Below, in pieces: positions 1 to 9,269 of a DNA stretch of 64,000 nucleotides. The DNA comes from Chryseobacterium antibioticum (GTDB taxonomy: Bacteria; Bacteroidota; Bacteroidia; Flavobacteriales; Weeksellaceae): positions 62,001-126,000 of the forward strand of contig NZ_JABBGI010000008.1 of the NCBI RefSeq assembly GCF_012927325.1, given 5' to 3'. Under the pieces are notes generated by a model, which was not told the DNA's origin, did not search any database, and saw nothing but the letters and a program-made list of their open reading frames with translations. Numbering within the stretch: the stretch's first letter is position 1; every line of letters begins with the position of its first letter. The position numbers and the translations under genes are program-made.

Positions 1-1
1 T

Positions 2-877
2 AACGGTCAGGAGGCTATCCCTGCCGGCTTCACGCATGCAATGGATTTAACGAAGGATAGTATGATTACTGCTTACAGATGCCACATCCATCCAATGGCG
101 ATGGGAGTAGATCCTAAGAGAATCATGGCTGAACTTTGCGGTAAAGCTACCGGAACGTCCGGAGGTATGGGTGGTTCTATGCACATTTTCAGCAAAGAAC
201 ACCGTTTCTATGGTGGACACGGTATCGTAGGAGGACAGATTCCTTTGGGAGCTGGAATTGCTTTTGCAGATAAGTATTTTGACAGAAAAGCGGTAAACAT
301 CTGTTTCTTCGGAGACGGAGCAGCAAGACAGGGATCGCTTCACGAAACATTCAATATGGCGATGAACTGGAAACTTCCTGTCGTATTTGTTGTTGAAAAC
401 AACCAGTATGCAATGGGAACTTCTGTGAAAAGAACAGCCAACCATGAAGATATCTATAAATTAGGATTAGGATATGAAATGCCTTGTCTTGCAGTAGATG
501 CAATGGATCCGGAGAAAGTAGCGGAAGCTGCTTACGAAGCGATCGAAAGAGCAAGAAGAGGAGATGGACCTACTTTCATTGAAGCCAGAACATACCGTTA
601 CAGAGGACACTCTATGTCTGATGCTGAACCTTACAGAAGCAAGGAAGAAGTAGCTATTCATAAGAATGATGATCCGATGGAACTGGTAAAACATAGAATT
701 TTGGAAAACGGATGGGCTACAGAAGCTGAATTGGAAGTGGTAGACAACAAATCAAGAGATTTTGTGGATGAGTGCATCGAATTCATGGAAAACTCTCCAT
801 ATCCGGACACAGACAAAATCTATGAATATGTGTATGCTCAGGAAAATTACCCATTCTTAGATAAATTAGAAAACTAA
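2..877 (+). CDS. pdhA: Pyruvate dehydrogenase E1 component, alpha subunit (5' end outside window)
   Basis: ThDP-dependent E1 alpha subunit, which decarboxylates pyruvate and passes the acetyl group to the E2 lipoyl arm in the cytoplasm. The reading frame is open from base 2, so the start lies upstream; 291 residues are visible and perhaps 40 are missing. The ThDP-binding signature is clear: GDGAARQG followed about 30 residues later by VVENNQYAMGT. The loop YRYRGHSMSDAEPYRSKEE is typical of E1 alpha. The E2 gene follows after 95 bases; no E1 beta gene lies between them, so E1 beta must be encoded elsewhere, as is usual in flavobacteria. The spacer has a 9-bp inverted repeat (901-909 with 938-946). 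Confidence 0.95.
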   Translation, partial: NGQEAIPAGFTHAMDLTKDSMITAYRCHIHPMAMGVDPKRIMAELCGKATGTSGGMGGSMHIFSKEHRFYGGHGIVGGQIPLGAGIAFADKYFDRKAVNICFFGDGAARQGSLHETFNMAMNWKLPVVFVVENNQYAMGTSVKRTANHEDIYKLGLGYEMPCLAVDAMDPEKVAEAAYEAIERARRGDGPTFIEARTYRYRGHSMSDAEPYRSKEEVAIHKNDDPMELVKHRILENGWATEAELEVVDNKSRDFVDECIEFMENSPYPDTDKIYEYVYAQENYPFLDKLEN

Positions 878-972
878 AATAATTTGCTGATCAGATGATA
901 GATGATGTGTTAATTCAATATTCACTGTTCTTATCATCACATCATCACATTAACAAATTAATACAATAAATT

Positions 973-2586
973 ATGGCAGAAGTAATTACGATGCCCCGCC
1001 TTTCCGACACTATGACGGAAGGTAAAGTGGCGAAATGGCATAAAAACGTAGGAGATAAAGTAAAAGAAGGAGATATTTTAGCCGAAATTGAAACAGATAA
1101 AGCTGTTCAGGATTTCGAATCTGAAATAAACGGAACTCTTTTATACATTGGTGTAGACGAAGGATCTGCTGCTGCTGTAGACTCTGTTTTAGCGATTATA
1201 GGAAATGAGGGGGAAGATATTTCAGGATTAACCGGTGGAGCTGCTGCTCCTGCTGCAGGTGGTTCTGAAGAAAAAAAATCTGAAGAAGAATCGAAAACAG
1301 AAAATAAGGTTACCAGCGTAGAGCAAACTACTGCGGAGGTTCCGGCAGGCGTAGAAATTATTACAATGCCGAGACTTTCTGATACCATGACCGAAGGTAA
1401 GGTAGCGAAATGGCATAAAAATGTAGGCGATACCGTAAAAGAAGGTGATCTTCTTGCTGAAATCGAAACAGATAAAGCAGTTCAGGACTTTGAATCTGAA
1501 TTCAATGGAGTCCTATTGAAGCAAGGGGTAGAAGAAGGCGGTGCAGCTCCTGTAGATTCAGTTTTAGCGATTATCGGACCGGAAGGAACAGACGTTTCTG
1601 CGGTTGGTGCTCCAAAAGCAGCTGCTCAGTTCACTGAAAAACCTGCTGAACAGAAAACTGAAGCTAAAGCAGAAGAAAAAGCAGCACCGGCTGTAAGTTC
1701 TTCTTCTTCAGACAGAGTAGCAATTTCTCCATTAGCTAAAAAAATGGCTCAGGACAAAGGTGTTGACATCAACAGCGTTAATGGGTCAGGAGAAAACGGA
1801 AGAATCGTTAAAAAAGATATTGAAAACTATCAGCCTTCCCAGGCACAGGCTCAGCCTTCTGTTTCTGCTCCGGCAGCAGCTCAGGTTGCACTGAGTTTTG
1901 TTCAGGGTGAAGATACAGAAACACCAAATTCTCAGGTAAGAAATATTATTGCAAAACGTCTTGCTGAAAGTAAATTCTCTGCTCCTCACTATTATCTGAT
2001 GGTGGAGATTAATATGGATAAAGCGATTGAGGCCAGAAAAGAAATCAATTCTTTACCGGACACTAAAATCTCTTTCAATGATATGATCATTAAAGCGACT
2101 GCTGTTGCTTTAAGAAAACATCCGCAGGTGAATTCAAGCTGGGCAGGAGATAAGGTGATCCACAGAGGAAATATCAATGTAGGTGTAGCAGTAGCTATTC
2201 CTGACGGATTAGTAGTTCCTGTACTTAAAAATACAGATCAGATGAACTACACTCAGATTTCTGCAGCGGTAAAAGATATGGCGACAAGAGCTAAAAATAA
2301 AGGCCTTAAAGCGAATGAAATGGAAGGTTCTACATTCTCAGTTTCAAACTTGGGTATGTTCGGAATTGAAACATTTACAAGTATCATCAACCAGCCGAAC
2401 TCTGCGATCCTTTCAGTAGGAGCGATCATTGAAAAACCGATTGTTAAAGACGGTCAGATCGTAGTAGGAAATATCATGAAGCTTTCTTTAGCATGCGACC
2501 ACAGAGTGGTAGACGGTGCTACCGGAGCTCAGTTCTTACAGACTTTAAAAACATATCTGGAAAGTCCTTTAACGCTGTTACTGTAA
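973..2586 (+). CDS. pdhC: Pyruvate dehydrogenase E2, dihydrolipoamide acetyltransferase, two lipoyl domains
   Basis: Core of the pyruvate dehydrogenase complex; moves acetyl groups from lipoamide to CoA. 537 residues. Two nearly identical lipoyl domains (about 1-80 and 127-205) carry the lipoylated lysine in ETDKAVQDF at K43 and K168. They are joined by Ala/Glu/Lys-rich linkers. A peripheral-subunit-binding domain (about 245-285, ISPLAKKMAQDKGVD) precedes the catalytic domain, whose active-site DHRVVDG has its His at 510. The near-identity of the two lipoyl domains suggests a recent internal duplication or gene conversion. It probably shares a transcript with pdhA and ends at a strong terminator. 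Confidence 0.96.
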   Translation: MAEVITMPRLSDTMTEGKVAKWHKNVGDKVKEGDILAEIETDKAVQDFESEINGTLLYIGVDEGSAAAVDSVLAIIGNEGEDISGLTGGAAAPAAGGSEEKKSEEESKTENKVTSVEQTTAEVPAGVEIITMPRLSDTMTEGKVAKWHKNVGDTVKEGDLLAEIETDKAVQDFESEFNGVLLKQGVEEGGAAPVDSVLAIIGPEGTDVSAVGAPKAAAQFTEKPAEQKTEAKAEEKAAPAVSSSSSDRVAISPLAKKMAQDKGVDINSVNGSGENGRIVKKDIENYQPSQAQAQPSVSAPAAAQVALSFVQGEDTETPNSQVRNIIAKRLAESKFSAPHYYLMVEINMDKAIEARKEINSLPDTKISFNDMIIKATAVALRKHPQVNSSWAGDKVIHRGNINVGVAVAIPDGLVVPVLKNTDQMNYTQISAAVKDMATRAKNKGLKANEMEGSTFSVSNLGMFGIETFTSIINQPNSAILSVGAIIEKPIVKDGQIVVGNIMKLSLACDHRVVDGATGAQFLQTLKTYLESPLTLLL

Positions 2587-2606
2587 CAGTTCAGATTGTA
2601 AATATT

Positions 2607-2636
2607 AAAACCTCTCGCTTTGAGAGGTTTTTTTGT
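2607..2636 (+). terminator. Intrinsic terminator after pdhC
   Basis: Stem AAACCTCTC / GAGAGGTTT with a 5-base loop, followed by seven T. It lies 20 bases after the pdhC stop. Confidence 0.85.
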
Positions 2637-2783
2637 TTAAACTTATCAATAAATTTATTCAATACAGGCCTTAAAAGTTTAATTAATTAAAGTATTTGTT
2701 CTGTAAAGTATAAAAAAATTTAATTTATTATTTTTTGCTTTAATTAATTATGTTTTTATTTTGGTAATTGCTATTTTTGAATC

Positions 2784-3452
2784 ATGATTAAAGCGAGTAA
2801 TATCCATAAATCTTATGGGAATTTAGAAGTACTGAAAGGAGTTGATATTCACATTAAAACGGGTGAAGTGGTTTCCATTGTAGGCGAATCCGGAGCGGGA
2901 AAGTCTACATTGCTTCAGATCTTAGGAACTTTGGATCACCCAAGCAATTCCAGTAAGTACAATACGGAAATTAGCATTGCAGGAGAGTCTTTCATCAATA
3001 TGAATGATAAGCAGCTTTCCAAATTCAGAAACCAGAATATCGGTTTTGTATTTCAGTTTCACCAGCTTCTTCCGGAATTTACGGCTTTAGAAAATGTACT
3101 GCTTCCTACAAAAATAGGAGGGGCAAACGAAAAAGAGGCTTTAGACAAAGCATATGCTTTATTTGAAGATCTTAGAATAGAGCAGAGGCTGAATCATAAG
3201 CCCAACCAACTATCTGGGGGAGAAGCGCAGAGGGTAGCGGTAGCAAGAGCTTTGATTAATTCTCCAAAAATTATTTTTGCTGATGAACCTACGGGTAACT
3301 TAGATTCGAAAAATGCTGATGATCTTCACAGATTATTTTTTGATCTGAGGGATAAATATAACCAGACTTTTGTCATTGTAACACACAATCCAAACCTTGC
3401 TGAAATCACTGACAGAAAATTGGTGATGAAAGATGGAATGATCATCGAATAA
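2784..3452 (+). CDS. lolD: ABC transporter ATPase, LolD-like (lipoprotein release)
   Basis: 222-residue ATPase of the LolD/MacB type, which drives membrane subunits that extract lipoproteins from the inner membrane. Walker [10 protein letters not shown] is at 34-42, the signature LSGGEAQR at 143-150, and Walker B IIFADEP near 165 is followed by TGNLDS, typical of this subfamily. No LolC/E permease is next to it, which is common in Bacteroidetes, so the partner is inferred. A TATTTTTG box (2772-2779) ends only four bases before the ATG but has no well-placed TTG partner. The next gene starts 16 bases downstream, so the two may be co-transcribed. Confidence 0.85.
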   Translation: MIKASNIHKSYGNLEVLKGVDIHIKTGEVVSIVGESGAGKSTLLQILGTLDHPSNSSKYNTEISIAGESFINMNDKQLSKFRNQNIGFVFQFHQLLPEFTALENVLLPTKIGGANEKEALDKAYALFEDLRIEQRLNHKPNQLSGGEAQRVAVARALINSPKIIFADEPTGNLDSKNADDLHRLFFDLRDKYNQTFVIVTHNPNLAEITDRKLVMKDGMIIE

Positions 3453-3468
3453 ATCCCTATTACTCTTA

Positions 3469-4047
3469 ATGAAAAAGTTTATTTTCCTGTTCCTTTTTGT
3501 TATTACCTGCTCCAAAGCTGAGTCTCAGGAAAATAATACGTCGGAGATCCTTCCGGCGGCAAAAATTTTGGAAATTAAAAACTTTGTAAAGGGAAAAAAT
3601 TATAATCAGGATATAGCCGTTTTTATTAATTTTAAAACCTATTCCGGGAAATACCGTTACTTTGTTTACGATTTAAAAAACAATAAAATATTGCAAAAAG
3701 CAGTTGTTTCCCATGGTTCAGGCTCAGTTGTCAAGAACTCAGATGCTTTGAAATTCAGCAATACAGAAGGATCATATCAGTCCTCACTGGGAAAATATGA
3801 AATCCTCAATAGCTATAGCGGGAAATTCGGAAAAGCTTACAGGTTGAATGGCCTGGATGACGGCAACAGCAATGCGATGCAGCGGGCAATCGTGCTGCAT
3901 TCATTAGGATGTGTTCCGGATCAGGAATCCCAAAATCCAGCCTGTTTGAGTTTAGGATGTCCTATGCTTTCTCAAAATGCACTGATTCAAACGGCTAAGT
4001 ATATTGATCATTCAAAACAGCCTGTTATCATGTATGCATTTTATTAA
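3469..4047 (+). CDS. Secreted murein L,D-transpeptidase-like protein (YkuD_2 type)
   Basis: 192 residues with an N-terminal signal (MKK then a Phe/Leu/Val core). The stretch VITC at 11-14 could be a lipobox, though Thr before Cys is unusual, so cleavage by signal peptidase I is equally possible. The catalytic region has His144 in LHSLGC and a second SLGCPML motif near 160-166, matching the YkuD_2 pattern (His, then SxGCP) of the murein L,D-transpeptidase catalytic domain family in Bacteroidetes. It probably acts on periplasmic peptidoglycan, but activity is inferred only. It follows the LolD-like gene by 16 bases. Confidence 0.75.
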   Translation: MKKFIFLFLFVITCSKAESQENNTSEILPAAKILEIKNFVKGKNYNQDIAVFINFKTYSGKYRYFVYDLKNNKILQKAVVSHGSGSVVKNSDALKFSNTEGSYQSSLGKYEILNSYSGKFGKAYRLNGLDDGNSNAMQRAIVLHSLGCVPDQESQNPACLSLGCPMLSQNALIQTAKYIDHSKQPVIMYAFY

Positions 4048-4086
4048 ATTTATCCAAATGATTTAAAGGCTATAATTTGTAACTTC

Positions 4087-4128
4087 ATCTCTAATCTCTA
4101 ATCTCTAATCTCTAATCTCTAATCTCTA
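4087..4128 (+). repeat. Six perfect tandem copies of the heptamer ATCTCTA in the radC leader
   Basis: Six uninterrupted 7-base units (42 bases) end four bases before the radC ATG. A repeat in the leader can change length by slippage without shifting a reading frame. It is one of several 7-base-periodic spacers in this window. Confidence 0.95.
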
Positions 4129-4132
4129 AAAG

Positions 4133-4810
4133 ATGACCATAAAATTACTTGCTAAAGACGACAGACCCCGGGAGAAATTTTTACAGAAAGGTAAAAGTTC
4201 ACTTTCTGATTCTGAACTTTTAGCGATTATTATGGGAAGCGGAAGCAGGGATGAGAGTGCGTTGGAATTGGCGAGAAAAATTCTATCATCGGTAAATAAC
4301 AGTTGGCACCAGCTGAGTCTTCTTTCCAGTAAAGAACTGATGAAATTCAAAGGAATAGGGGAAGTAAAAGCTCTTTCCATTATTGCAGCATTAGAAATAG
4401 GAAAAAGAAGAGCGGTTCAGGAAATTCCTGACAAACCGGTAATTTCCAACAGTAAGGATGCCTATTTTATCCTTAAAAACCAATTATCAGACTTAAGAAC
4501 TGAAGAATTTTGGGCTTTATTTTTGAATCAAAGCAATAAAGTTGTTCATACTTCACAGCTGACCCAAGGGGGAATAAGCCAGTCGATTGTAGATGTAAGG
4601 GTTTTATTTAAAACTGCTTTGGATCACTTCTCTACAGGAATTATTATTGCCCACAATCATCCGTCAGGAAGTTTAAAACCCAGTAAAGAAGATATTAGCA
4701 TTACCCAAAAAATAAAAGAAGCCGGAAAAACATTAAGCATACAGCTTTTAGACCATATTATTATCACACAGGATACGTATTTTAGCTTCTCAGATGAAGG
4801 ATTATTATGA
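4133..4810 (+). CDS. radC: RadC family protein (UPF0758, JAB/MPN+ domain)
   Basis: 225 residues, normal for the family. The N-terminal half has a helix-hairpin-helix-like region (FKGIGEVKALSIIAALEIG), and the C-terminal half a JAMM metal site: H174-N-H176-P-S-G followed by D187. The biochemical role of RadC is not settled; it is often linked to DNA repair or to mobile elements. The stop overlaps the next start as ATGA, so the two genes are probably translationally coupled. The leader consists of a tandem heptamer repeat. Confidence 0.92.
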   Translation: MTIKLLAKDDRPREKFLQKGKSSLSDSELLAIIMGSGSRDESALELARKILSSVNNSWHQLSLLSSKELMKFKGIGEVKALSIIAALEIGKRRAVQEIPDKPVISNSKDAYFILKNQLSDLRTEEFWALFLNQSNKVVHTSQLTQGGISQSIVDVRVLFKTALDHFSTGIIIAHNHPSGSLKPSKEDISITQKIKEAGKTLSIQLLDHIIITQDTYFSFSDEGLL

Positions 4811-5718
4811 TTAGAAGAGTGAAATATAAAGAGATTGATTTTAAAAAATATACTGACTGTCTCGAAAATTCAGAGCAGAGAAAATACTCAGCATCGAAAG
4901 ATTACTTAGATGTGACGACCAACAAACTGTGGGAGGTTTTAGTTTATAACAATTATGAGGCTGTTATGCCAGTTCCTTTTGTCCTCAAAAAAGGAATCAA
5001 AATAGTACATAATCCATTAATGTGCCAGCAACTTGGGATTTTTTCGGCCAAAGATGATAGGAAAATCAATGAAAAGTTTCTGCATTTTCTTCAAAAGAAT
5101 TATCTCATAAAAGTTTATTATTTTAACGAAACCAATACTTTTGATTCAAAATTAGATACAAAGAAAAATTTCCTTTTATATCCTGGTAATTACACTGAAG
5201 TTTTTGCTAAATATTCGCCCAAAAGAAAGAGAAAATTGCGATTGGATGATGAAGTAGTACAAAATTCAGAGATCAAAGAGATCAGTTATCCGGAAGCGAA
5301 AAAATTTATAGAGGCTCATGTGGTAGGGCTGGATAAGGAAAATGATTCAGTCGCTTTACTGAATACCCTTGAAGCGTTTTATTCATTAAAACATTTAAAA
5401 TTTCTGGCTTTTTACTATCACCATGAGATCACGAATATGATCGCTACCTATTCAGACTATGATACAATTGCTCTTTTAGGAACTTTTAATAACAAGAAAT
5501 ACATTAAAATGGCTGGAGCGTCTACCTTAATAGACCAGGTGATCAAAGAAAATATAGACCACTGTATTTTTGACTTTGAAGGCGGAAATCTTCCCAGTAT
5601 TGAAGAATTCTTCCGAGGCTTCAGACCGGAATTAAAACCTTATACCGTAATAGAAAATTCACAGAAAACTCTTGTCAGAAATTTTGCTTCATTGATGATG
5701 AGGGGGAAGTTTTTTTAG
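4807..5718 (+). CDS. GNAT/FemAB-like acyltransferase-fold protein
   Basis: 303 residues with no signal or membrane segment. The C-terminal part contains FDFEGGNLPSIEEFFRGF (about 255-272), which matches the FDFEGS...FFRGFG pattern of FemAB/FemX-like, double-GNAT proteins common in Bacteroidetes. The basic patch SPKRKRKLR near 138-146 is also typical. The substrate is unknown. It overlaps radC by four bases (ATGA), so they share a transcript, but I see no functional link to DNA repair. Confidence 0.6.
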   Translation: MIRRVKYKEIDFKKYTDCLENSEQRKYSASKDYLDVTTNKLWEVLVYNNYEAVMPVPFVLKKGIKIVHNPLMCQQLGIFSAKDDRKINEKFLHFLQKNYLIKVYYFNETNTFDSKLDTKKNFLLYPGNYTEVFAKYSPKRKRKLRLDDEVVQNSEIKEISYPEAKKFIEAHVVGLDKENDSVALLNTLEAFYSLKHLKFLAFYYHHEITNMIATYSDYDTIALLGTFNNKKYIKMAGASTLIDQVIKENIDHCIFDFEGGNLPSIEEFFRGFRPELKPYTVIENSQKTLVRNFASLMMRGKFF

Positions 5719-5810
5719 GATTATTATCATGTATTAATTGTTATTTAGAAAGGTTTTAATTAGATATTATTTGTTACCTTTATCAAGTAATTACTACTAA
5801 TAATTCAGCT

Positions 5811-6743
5811 ATGCTTAAGCAGATCCGTTACTATAAACTGCCCTATGTCATTTATAATTTTTTTAATAAGAAAAAATTACAGCATAATATTTCCTTATAC
5901 AAGAAATACGGTATCAATAAAAGTTATTTTTCCAGCATTTCCAGTGCAGATTTTGCCCACCTTCCCGCTTCAGAAAGAACGATTGCTCAGGAAAAACTGA
6001 TCAACACTGAATTTTTCAAAAACTTATCTTCTGAAAATAAGGAAAGTGCCTTACAGTACGATGATAACGGGTATATGATCTTAAGAAATTTCATCAGCAC
6101 AGATGATGCAGACAAGATCAATACTGAAATTGAAAAACTGATGGAAAACGGCACGCTGAAATTTATTTACGGCGGAAAACTGATGTTTGCCATCCACCAT
6201 TCTGAGATTATTAAAAATATTGGTAACAATAAAAACCTGTTGGATTTTCTGTCTGTACTTTTAGATGGTAAGGCCAAACTTTTCCAGAGTATTAATTTTA
6301 TCAACGGCAGTCAGCAAAAAACACACTCAGATAGTATTCATATGACGACCTATCCGCTTGGTGGACTTTTAGGAGTATGGGTCGCTCTGGAGGATGTGGA
6401 TGAAACTAATGGGGCACTGCATTATATTCCCAAAAGCCATAAACTTCCTTATTTTCTGAATTCTGATTATGAAAATGAAGGAGATGCTTTACGTCTTGGC
6501 AAAAAAAGCTACAAGGCTTATGAAGAATTTTTAGCAGATAAAGTCAAGGAATTAGGGTTAAAAAAGGAAATTTTTAAAGCGAAAAAAGGAGATATGCTCA
6601 TATGGCATGCCAATATTCTTCATGGCGGAGAGCCGCATACCGATAAGAACAGGACCAGAAAAAGTCTTGTGTATCACTTTTTTGACGAAAACAGCGTATG
6701 CTATCATGAAGTAACACAGAGACCGGCTTTATTTGAATTATAA
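5811..6743 (+). CDS. Phytanoyl-CoA dioxygenase (PhyH) family oxygenase
   Basis: 310-residue Fe(II)/2-oxoglutarate dioxygenase of the PhyH family. The metal triad is visible: H172-S-D174 in QKTHSDS and the distal His271 in ILHGGEP, with an Arg about 12 residues later to hold 2-oxoglutarate. The insert GVWVALEDVDETNGALHYIPKSH is diagnostic for the family. The substrate cannot be told; these enzymes hydroxylate lipids, small metabolites or antibiotics. It stands alone, 92 bases after the acyltransferase-like gene and 99 before a membrane protein. Confidence 0.85.
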   Translation: MLKQIRYYKLPYVIYNFFNKKKLQHNISLYKKYGINKSYFSSISSADFAHLPASERTIAQEKLINTEFFKNLSSENKESALQYDDNGYMILRNFISTDDADKINTEIEKLMENGTLKFIYGGKLMFAIHHSEIIKNIGNNKNLLDFLSVLLDGKAKLFQSINFINGSQQKTHSDSIHMTTYPLGGLLGVWVALEDVDETNGALHYIPKSHKLPYFLNSDYENEGDALRLGKKSYKAYEEFLADKVKELGLKKEIFKAKKGDMLIWHANILHGGEPHTDKNRTRKSLVYHFFDENSVCYHEVTQRPALFEL

Positions 6744-6788
6744 TCTAATTTTTTTCTAGAAAATAATAAAACAGTTGAATAATAACAG

Positions 6789-6814
6789 TTGAACGAATAG
6801 TTTTTTTACTTTTG
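6789..6814 (+). promoter_or_regulatory. Possible Bacteroidetes-type promoter for the 6843 gene
   Basis: TTG at 6789-6791 and TACTTTTG at 6807-6814. The 15-base spacer is shorter than the usual 17-23, so this is tentative. Its predicted start site falls about 20 bases before the ATG. Confidence 0.4.
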
Positions 6815-6842
6815 CATTCTTAGTCAGAAAACAAAAATGTAA

Positions 6843-8009
6843 ATGAAAAAAACCGGAAATATTCTTGTTTTTATTTTTTCAATCTATTTATGCCTGATGT
6901 CATACTATCTGTATACCCATCAGTATTACAACGTAGATCTGGAGGCTTATATAGGGCTTATTTACAAAGCAGAATATCCTGATATGAAAATAGAGGATAT
7001 CCATAAAAAGGTATATACGGAATTAAAGGGAACCAACCCTAAGCTTTTCGGGATTACTCCTCAGGATGAAGAAATTGCAAAAGGGGAGAACACCTATTAT
7101 AAAGTCCTTTCAGAAAATCCTAAAGCCTACGGAGAGGAACTGCAGCTGTTTTCAGTAAAGCCTTTTTATAATTTTGTTAATCTGATGTTCTTTAAATTAG
7201 GTTTTAAAATGACAACCTCTGTATTTTTAACCTCTATACTTTCTTATGTATTGATATTGATTGTCATATTCTGTTATCTGATCAGAATTGTAAGAAATTA
7301 TCCTTTAGCATTCATTATAACCATCCTAATATCTTTGTTCAAACCGCTTTTGGAAGCCAGCAGACATGCCTCGGCCGACAGCTTATCCTGTTTATTGCTT
7401 TTGTTGAGCCTATATGCCTTTACAGTAAGGAAGAATCATCTTGCGGCTACGGTTATTGCGATGCTTTGTGTTTTAACAAGACCAGAATATTTTATTTTGT
7501 ACTCCTTCCTTTATATGGTGGCTTATTTGTATAAGAATATGCTTCAGATCAAAGCGACGCATCTGTTTTTGTCCTATGGCTATGTCTTTCTTTCCTTCTT
7601 TCTGATACAGTATTTCAATCAGATCTCCTGGTCTACTTTATTCATGAATCAGTTTACGAAAGTTCAGATTTACCCAATATCCAACCCGGATTCTTTTTAC
7701 TTTCCGGATTATTTAAACTTTATCAAAAAGTCAATGCCGTTGGAGTTTAACGGTTCGTATTTTCCGCTGCTACTTATATTCATTGTGGTAATTATGGCGA
7801 ATAAATTTTCTTTGAACAGTAAGAAAAATTGGGCGCAATGTCTGTTTTTCGGGGCTATTTATCTCTCCGTATTTCTAAGATTCTTGGTTTTTCCTAGTTT
7901 GGCAAACAGGATGATGATCGGTTTTTATCTCATCATTATACTGTCTCTGATTTATATTCAGAATTCTAAGGCCAATATATTTAAAAACTCTTTAGAAGCC
8001 GGAAAATAA
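6843..8009 (+). CDS. Multi-pass membrane protein of unknown function
   Basis: 388 residues. One N-terminal membrane segment is followed by a polar stretch of about 90 residues and then by eight or so hydrophobic helices. The layout of a first helix, a large outer loop and a helix-rich C-terminal part recalls GT-C-type glycosyltransferases or polysaccharide polymerases, but I find no catalytic motif I would trust. It is followed closely by a second unknown gene with its own promoter-like box. I do not recognise the family. Confidence 0.6.
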   Translation: MKKTGNILVFIFSIYLCLMSYYLYTHQYYNVDLEAYIGLIYKAEYPDMKIEDIHKKVYTELKGTNPKLFGITPQDEEIAKGENTYYKVLSENPKAYGEELQLFSVKPFYNFVNLMFFKLGFKMTTSVFLTSILSYVLILIVIFCYLIRIVRNYPLAFIITILISLFKPLLEASRHASADSLSCLLLLLSLYAFTVRKNHLAATVIAMLCVLTRPEYFILYSFLYMVAYLYKNMLQIKATHLFLSYGYVFLSFFLIQYFNQISWSTLFMNQFTKVQIYPISNPDSFYFPDYLNFIKKSMPLEFNGSYFPLLLIFIVVIMANKFSLNSKKNWAQCLFFGAIYLSVFLRFLVFPSLANRMMIGFYLIIILSLIYIQNSKANIFKNSLEAGK

Positions 8010-8013
8010 TTAG

Positions 8014-8021
8014 TAATTTTG
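8014..8021 (+). promoter_or_regulatory. TAnnTTTG box that fixes the 8034 start
   Basis: TAATTTTG lies 12 bases before the ATG at 8034 and overlaps the TTG (8019) from which a longer frame could begin. The upstream TTG is part of the promoter box, so the ATG is preferred. No clear TTG element is seen further upstream. Confidence 0.4.
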
Positions 8022-8033
8022 CGGTCTAAAATT

Positions 8034-8546
8034 ATGGCTAGTTTTTCAGGATATTTACCGTATGCTTTTGCATTGATTATCGCAATCCCTTTTCTGGTTT
8101 TGCTGAGACAATTTGTACATTCGTACATTACCCTTAAAAATCAGGAGATCAAGCTTCTTTCTGTAAAATCAAATGCTGAAAATAAAGCGCATTCCTATGA
8201 AAGGATGACGCTTTTTCTAGAGCGAATAAAACCATCAAACATTATCCAGAAATTTGATAAAGATCTGGCAGTGCATGAGTTCATATTTCTGACTGAAAAG
8301 ACCATTAATGATGAGTTTGAATACAATTCGTCACAGCAGCTGTATATTACAAAAGCTTCTTGGAAGAACATCGTAGATTCTAAAAATGCTTTGATAGACT
8401 TACTTCACAAAACCTATGATGGACTGAATGGAAATGCAGATCTTGAAGAATTCAAAACCATTTTCATCATGAACTATATGGAAAGCGATGATTATATTGC
8501 TGCCACAATAGAAGACCTTAGAAGAGAAATTTTAATTATAACTTAA
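8034..8546 (+). CDS. Membrane-anchored protein of unknown function
   Basis: 170 residues from the ATG at 8034. One hydrophobic segment (about 7-25, YAFALIIAIPFLVLL) is followed by a charged, mostly helical domain rich in Lys, Glu and Ile, presumably cytoplasmic. I do not recognise the family; similar short proteins sit next to pyrophosphatase genes in Chryseobacterium-like genomes as I recall, but this is not verified. The ppa gene starts 17 bases downstream, suggesting a shared transcript. Confidence 0.6.
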   Translation: MASFSGYLPYAFALIIAIPFLVLLRQFVHSYITLKNQEIKLLSVKSNAENKAHSYERMTLFLERIKPSNIIQKFDKDLAVHEFIFLTEKTINDEFEYNSSQQLYITKASWKNIVDSKNALIDLLHKTYDGLNGNADLEEFKTIFIMNYMESDDYIAATIEDLRREILIIT

Positions 8547-8563
8547 AAAATAACAAATAAATA

Positions 8564-9175
8564 ATGATTCCAAATTTTAAAGCACATCCATGGCATGGGG
8601 TTTCTGCAGGAGAAGATGCGCCAAATGTTGTAAACGTATTCGTGGAAATCGTTCCTTCAGATACAATTAAATATGAAGTAGATAAAGAAACAGGATTTTT
8701 AAAGGTAGACAGACCTCAGAAATTTTCTAATATTATTCCCGCTTTGTATGGGTTTGTTCCAAGAACATATTGTCACAATGAGGTAATGAAACTGGCTGTA
8801 GAAGCTGGAGCTGATGATGTGACGGAAGGAGATCATGACCCGCTTGATATTTGTGTATTAAGCTCTCACAATATTCATTCCGGAGGATTATTAATGGAAG
8901 CTATTCCAATCGGTGGATTCAAAATGATTGATGGAGGTGAAGCGGATGATAAAATCGTTGCAGTAATGATCGGTGACCATGCTTTCGGACATTTCAGAGA
9001 TATTGCTGAGCTTCCTGAAGCAGAAGTTAAAAGATTGATGCACTATTTCCTAACGTACAAGAACTTACCGGATGAGCCTGCAAAATGCAGAATTCATGAG
9101 GTTTACGGAGCTGAGCACGCTAGAAAAGTGATCATCGCTTCTCAAAAAGATTACGCAGAAAAATTCGGAGGCTAG
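8564..9175 (+). CDS. ppa: Inorganic pyrophosphatase, family I (soluble)
   Basis: 203-residue soluble pyrophosphatase, which hydrolyses PPi to phosphate in the cytoplasm and pulls biosynthetic reactions forward. The signature DHDPLDICV (family pattern DGDPxD, here with His replacing Gly) supplies the metal-binding aspartates, and the upstream YGFVPRTYC and downstream MIGDHAFGHFRDI segments are typical. It lies 290 bases before a membrane-bound pyrophosphatase, so this locus encodes both ways of handling PPi. A terminator follows. Confidence 0.93.
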   Translation: MIPNFKAHPWHGVSAGEDAPNVVNVFVEIVPSDTIKYEVDKETGFLKVDRPQKFSNIIPALYGFVPRTYCHNEVMKLAVEAGADDVTEGDHDPLDICVLSSHNIHSGGLLMEAIPIGGFKMIDGGEADDKIVAVMIGDHAFGHFRDIAELPEAEVKRLMHYFLTYKNLPDEPAKCRIHEVYGAEHARKVIIASQKDYAEKFGG

Positions 9176-9200
9176 ACAACAGCATTCCAAAATAATAATA

Positions 9201-9230
9201 AAGGCAGATGAGTTTTCATCTACCTTTTTA
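9201..9230 (+). terminator. Intrinsic terminator after ppa
   Basis: AAGG/CCTT and AGATGA/TCATCT stems with one mismatch between them and a GTTT loop, followed by five or more T. Confidence 0.8.
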
Positions 9231-9269
9231 TTTTTAAAATAGAAAATTTCTGAAGTATATCAATCTACA

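Noticed and set aside
4087..4128. CRISPR-like array
   Set aside because: The 7-base units are contiguous without spacers, and there are no cas genes.
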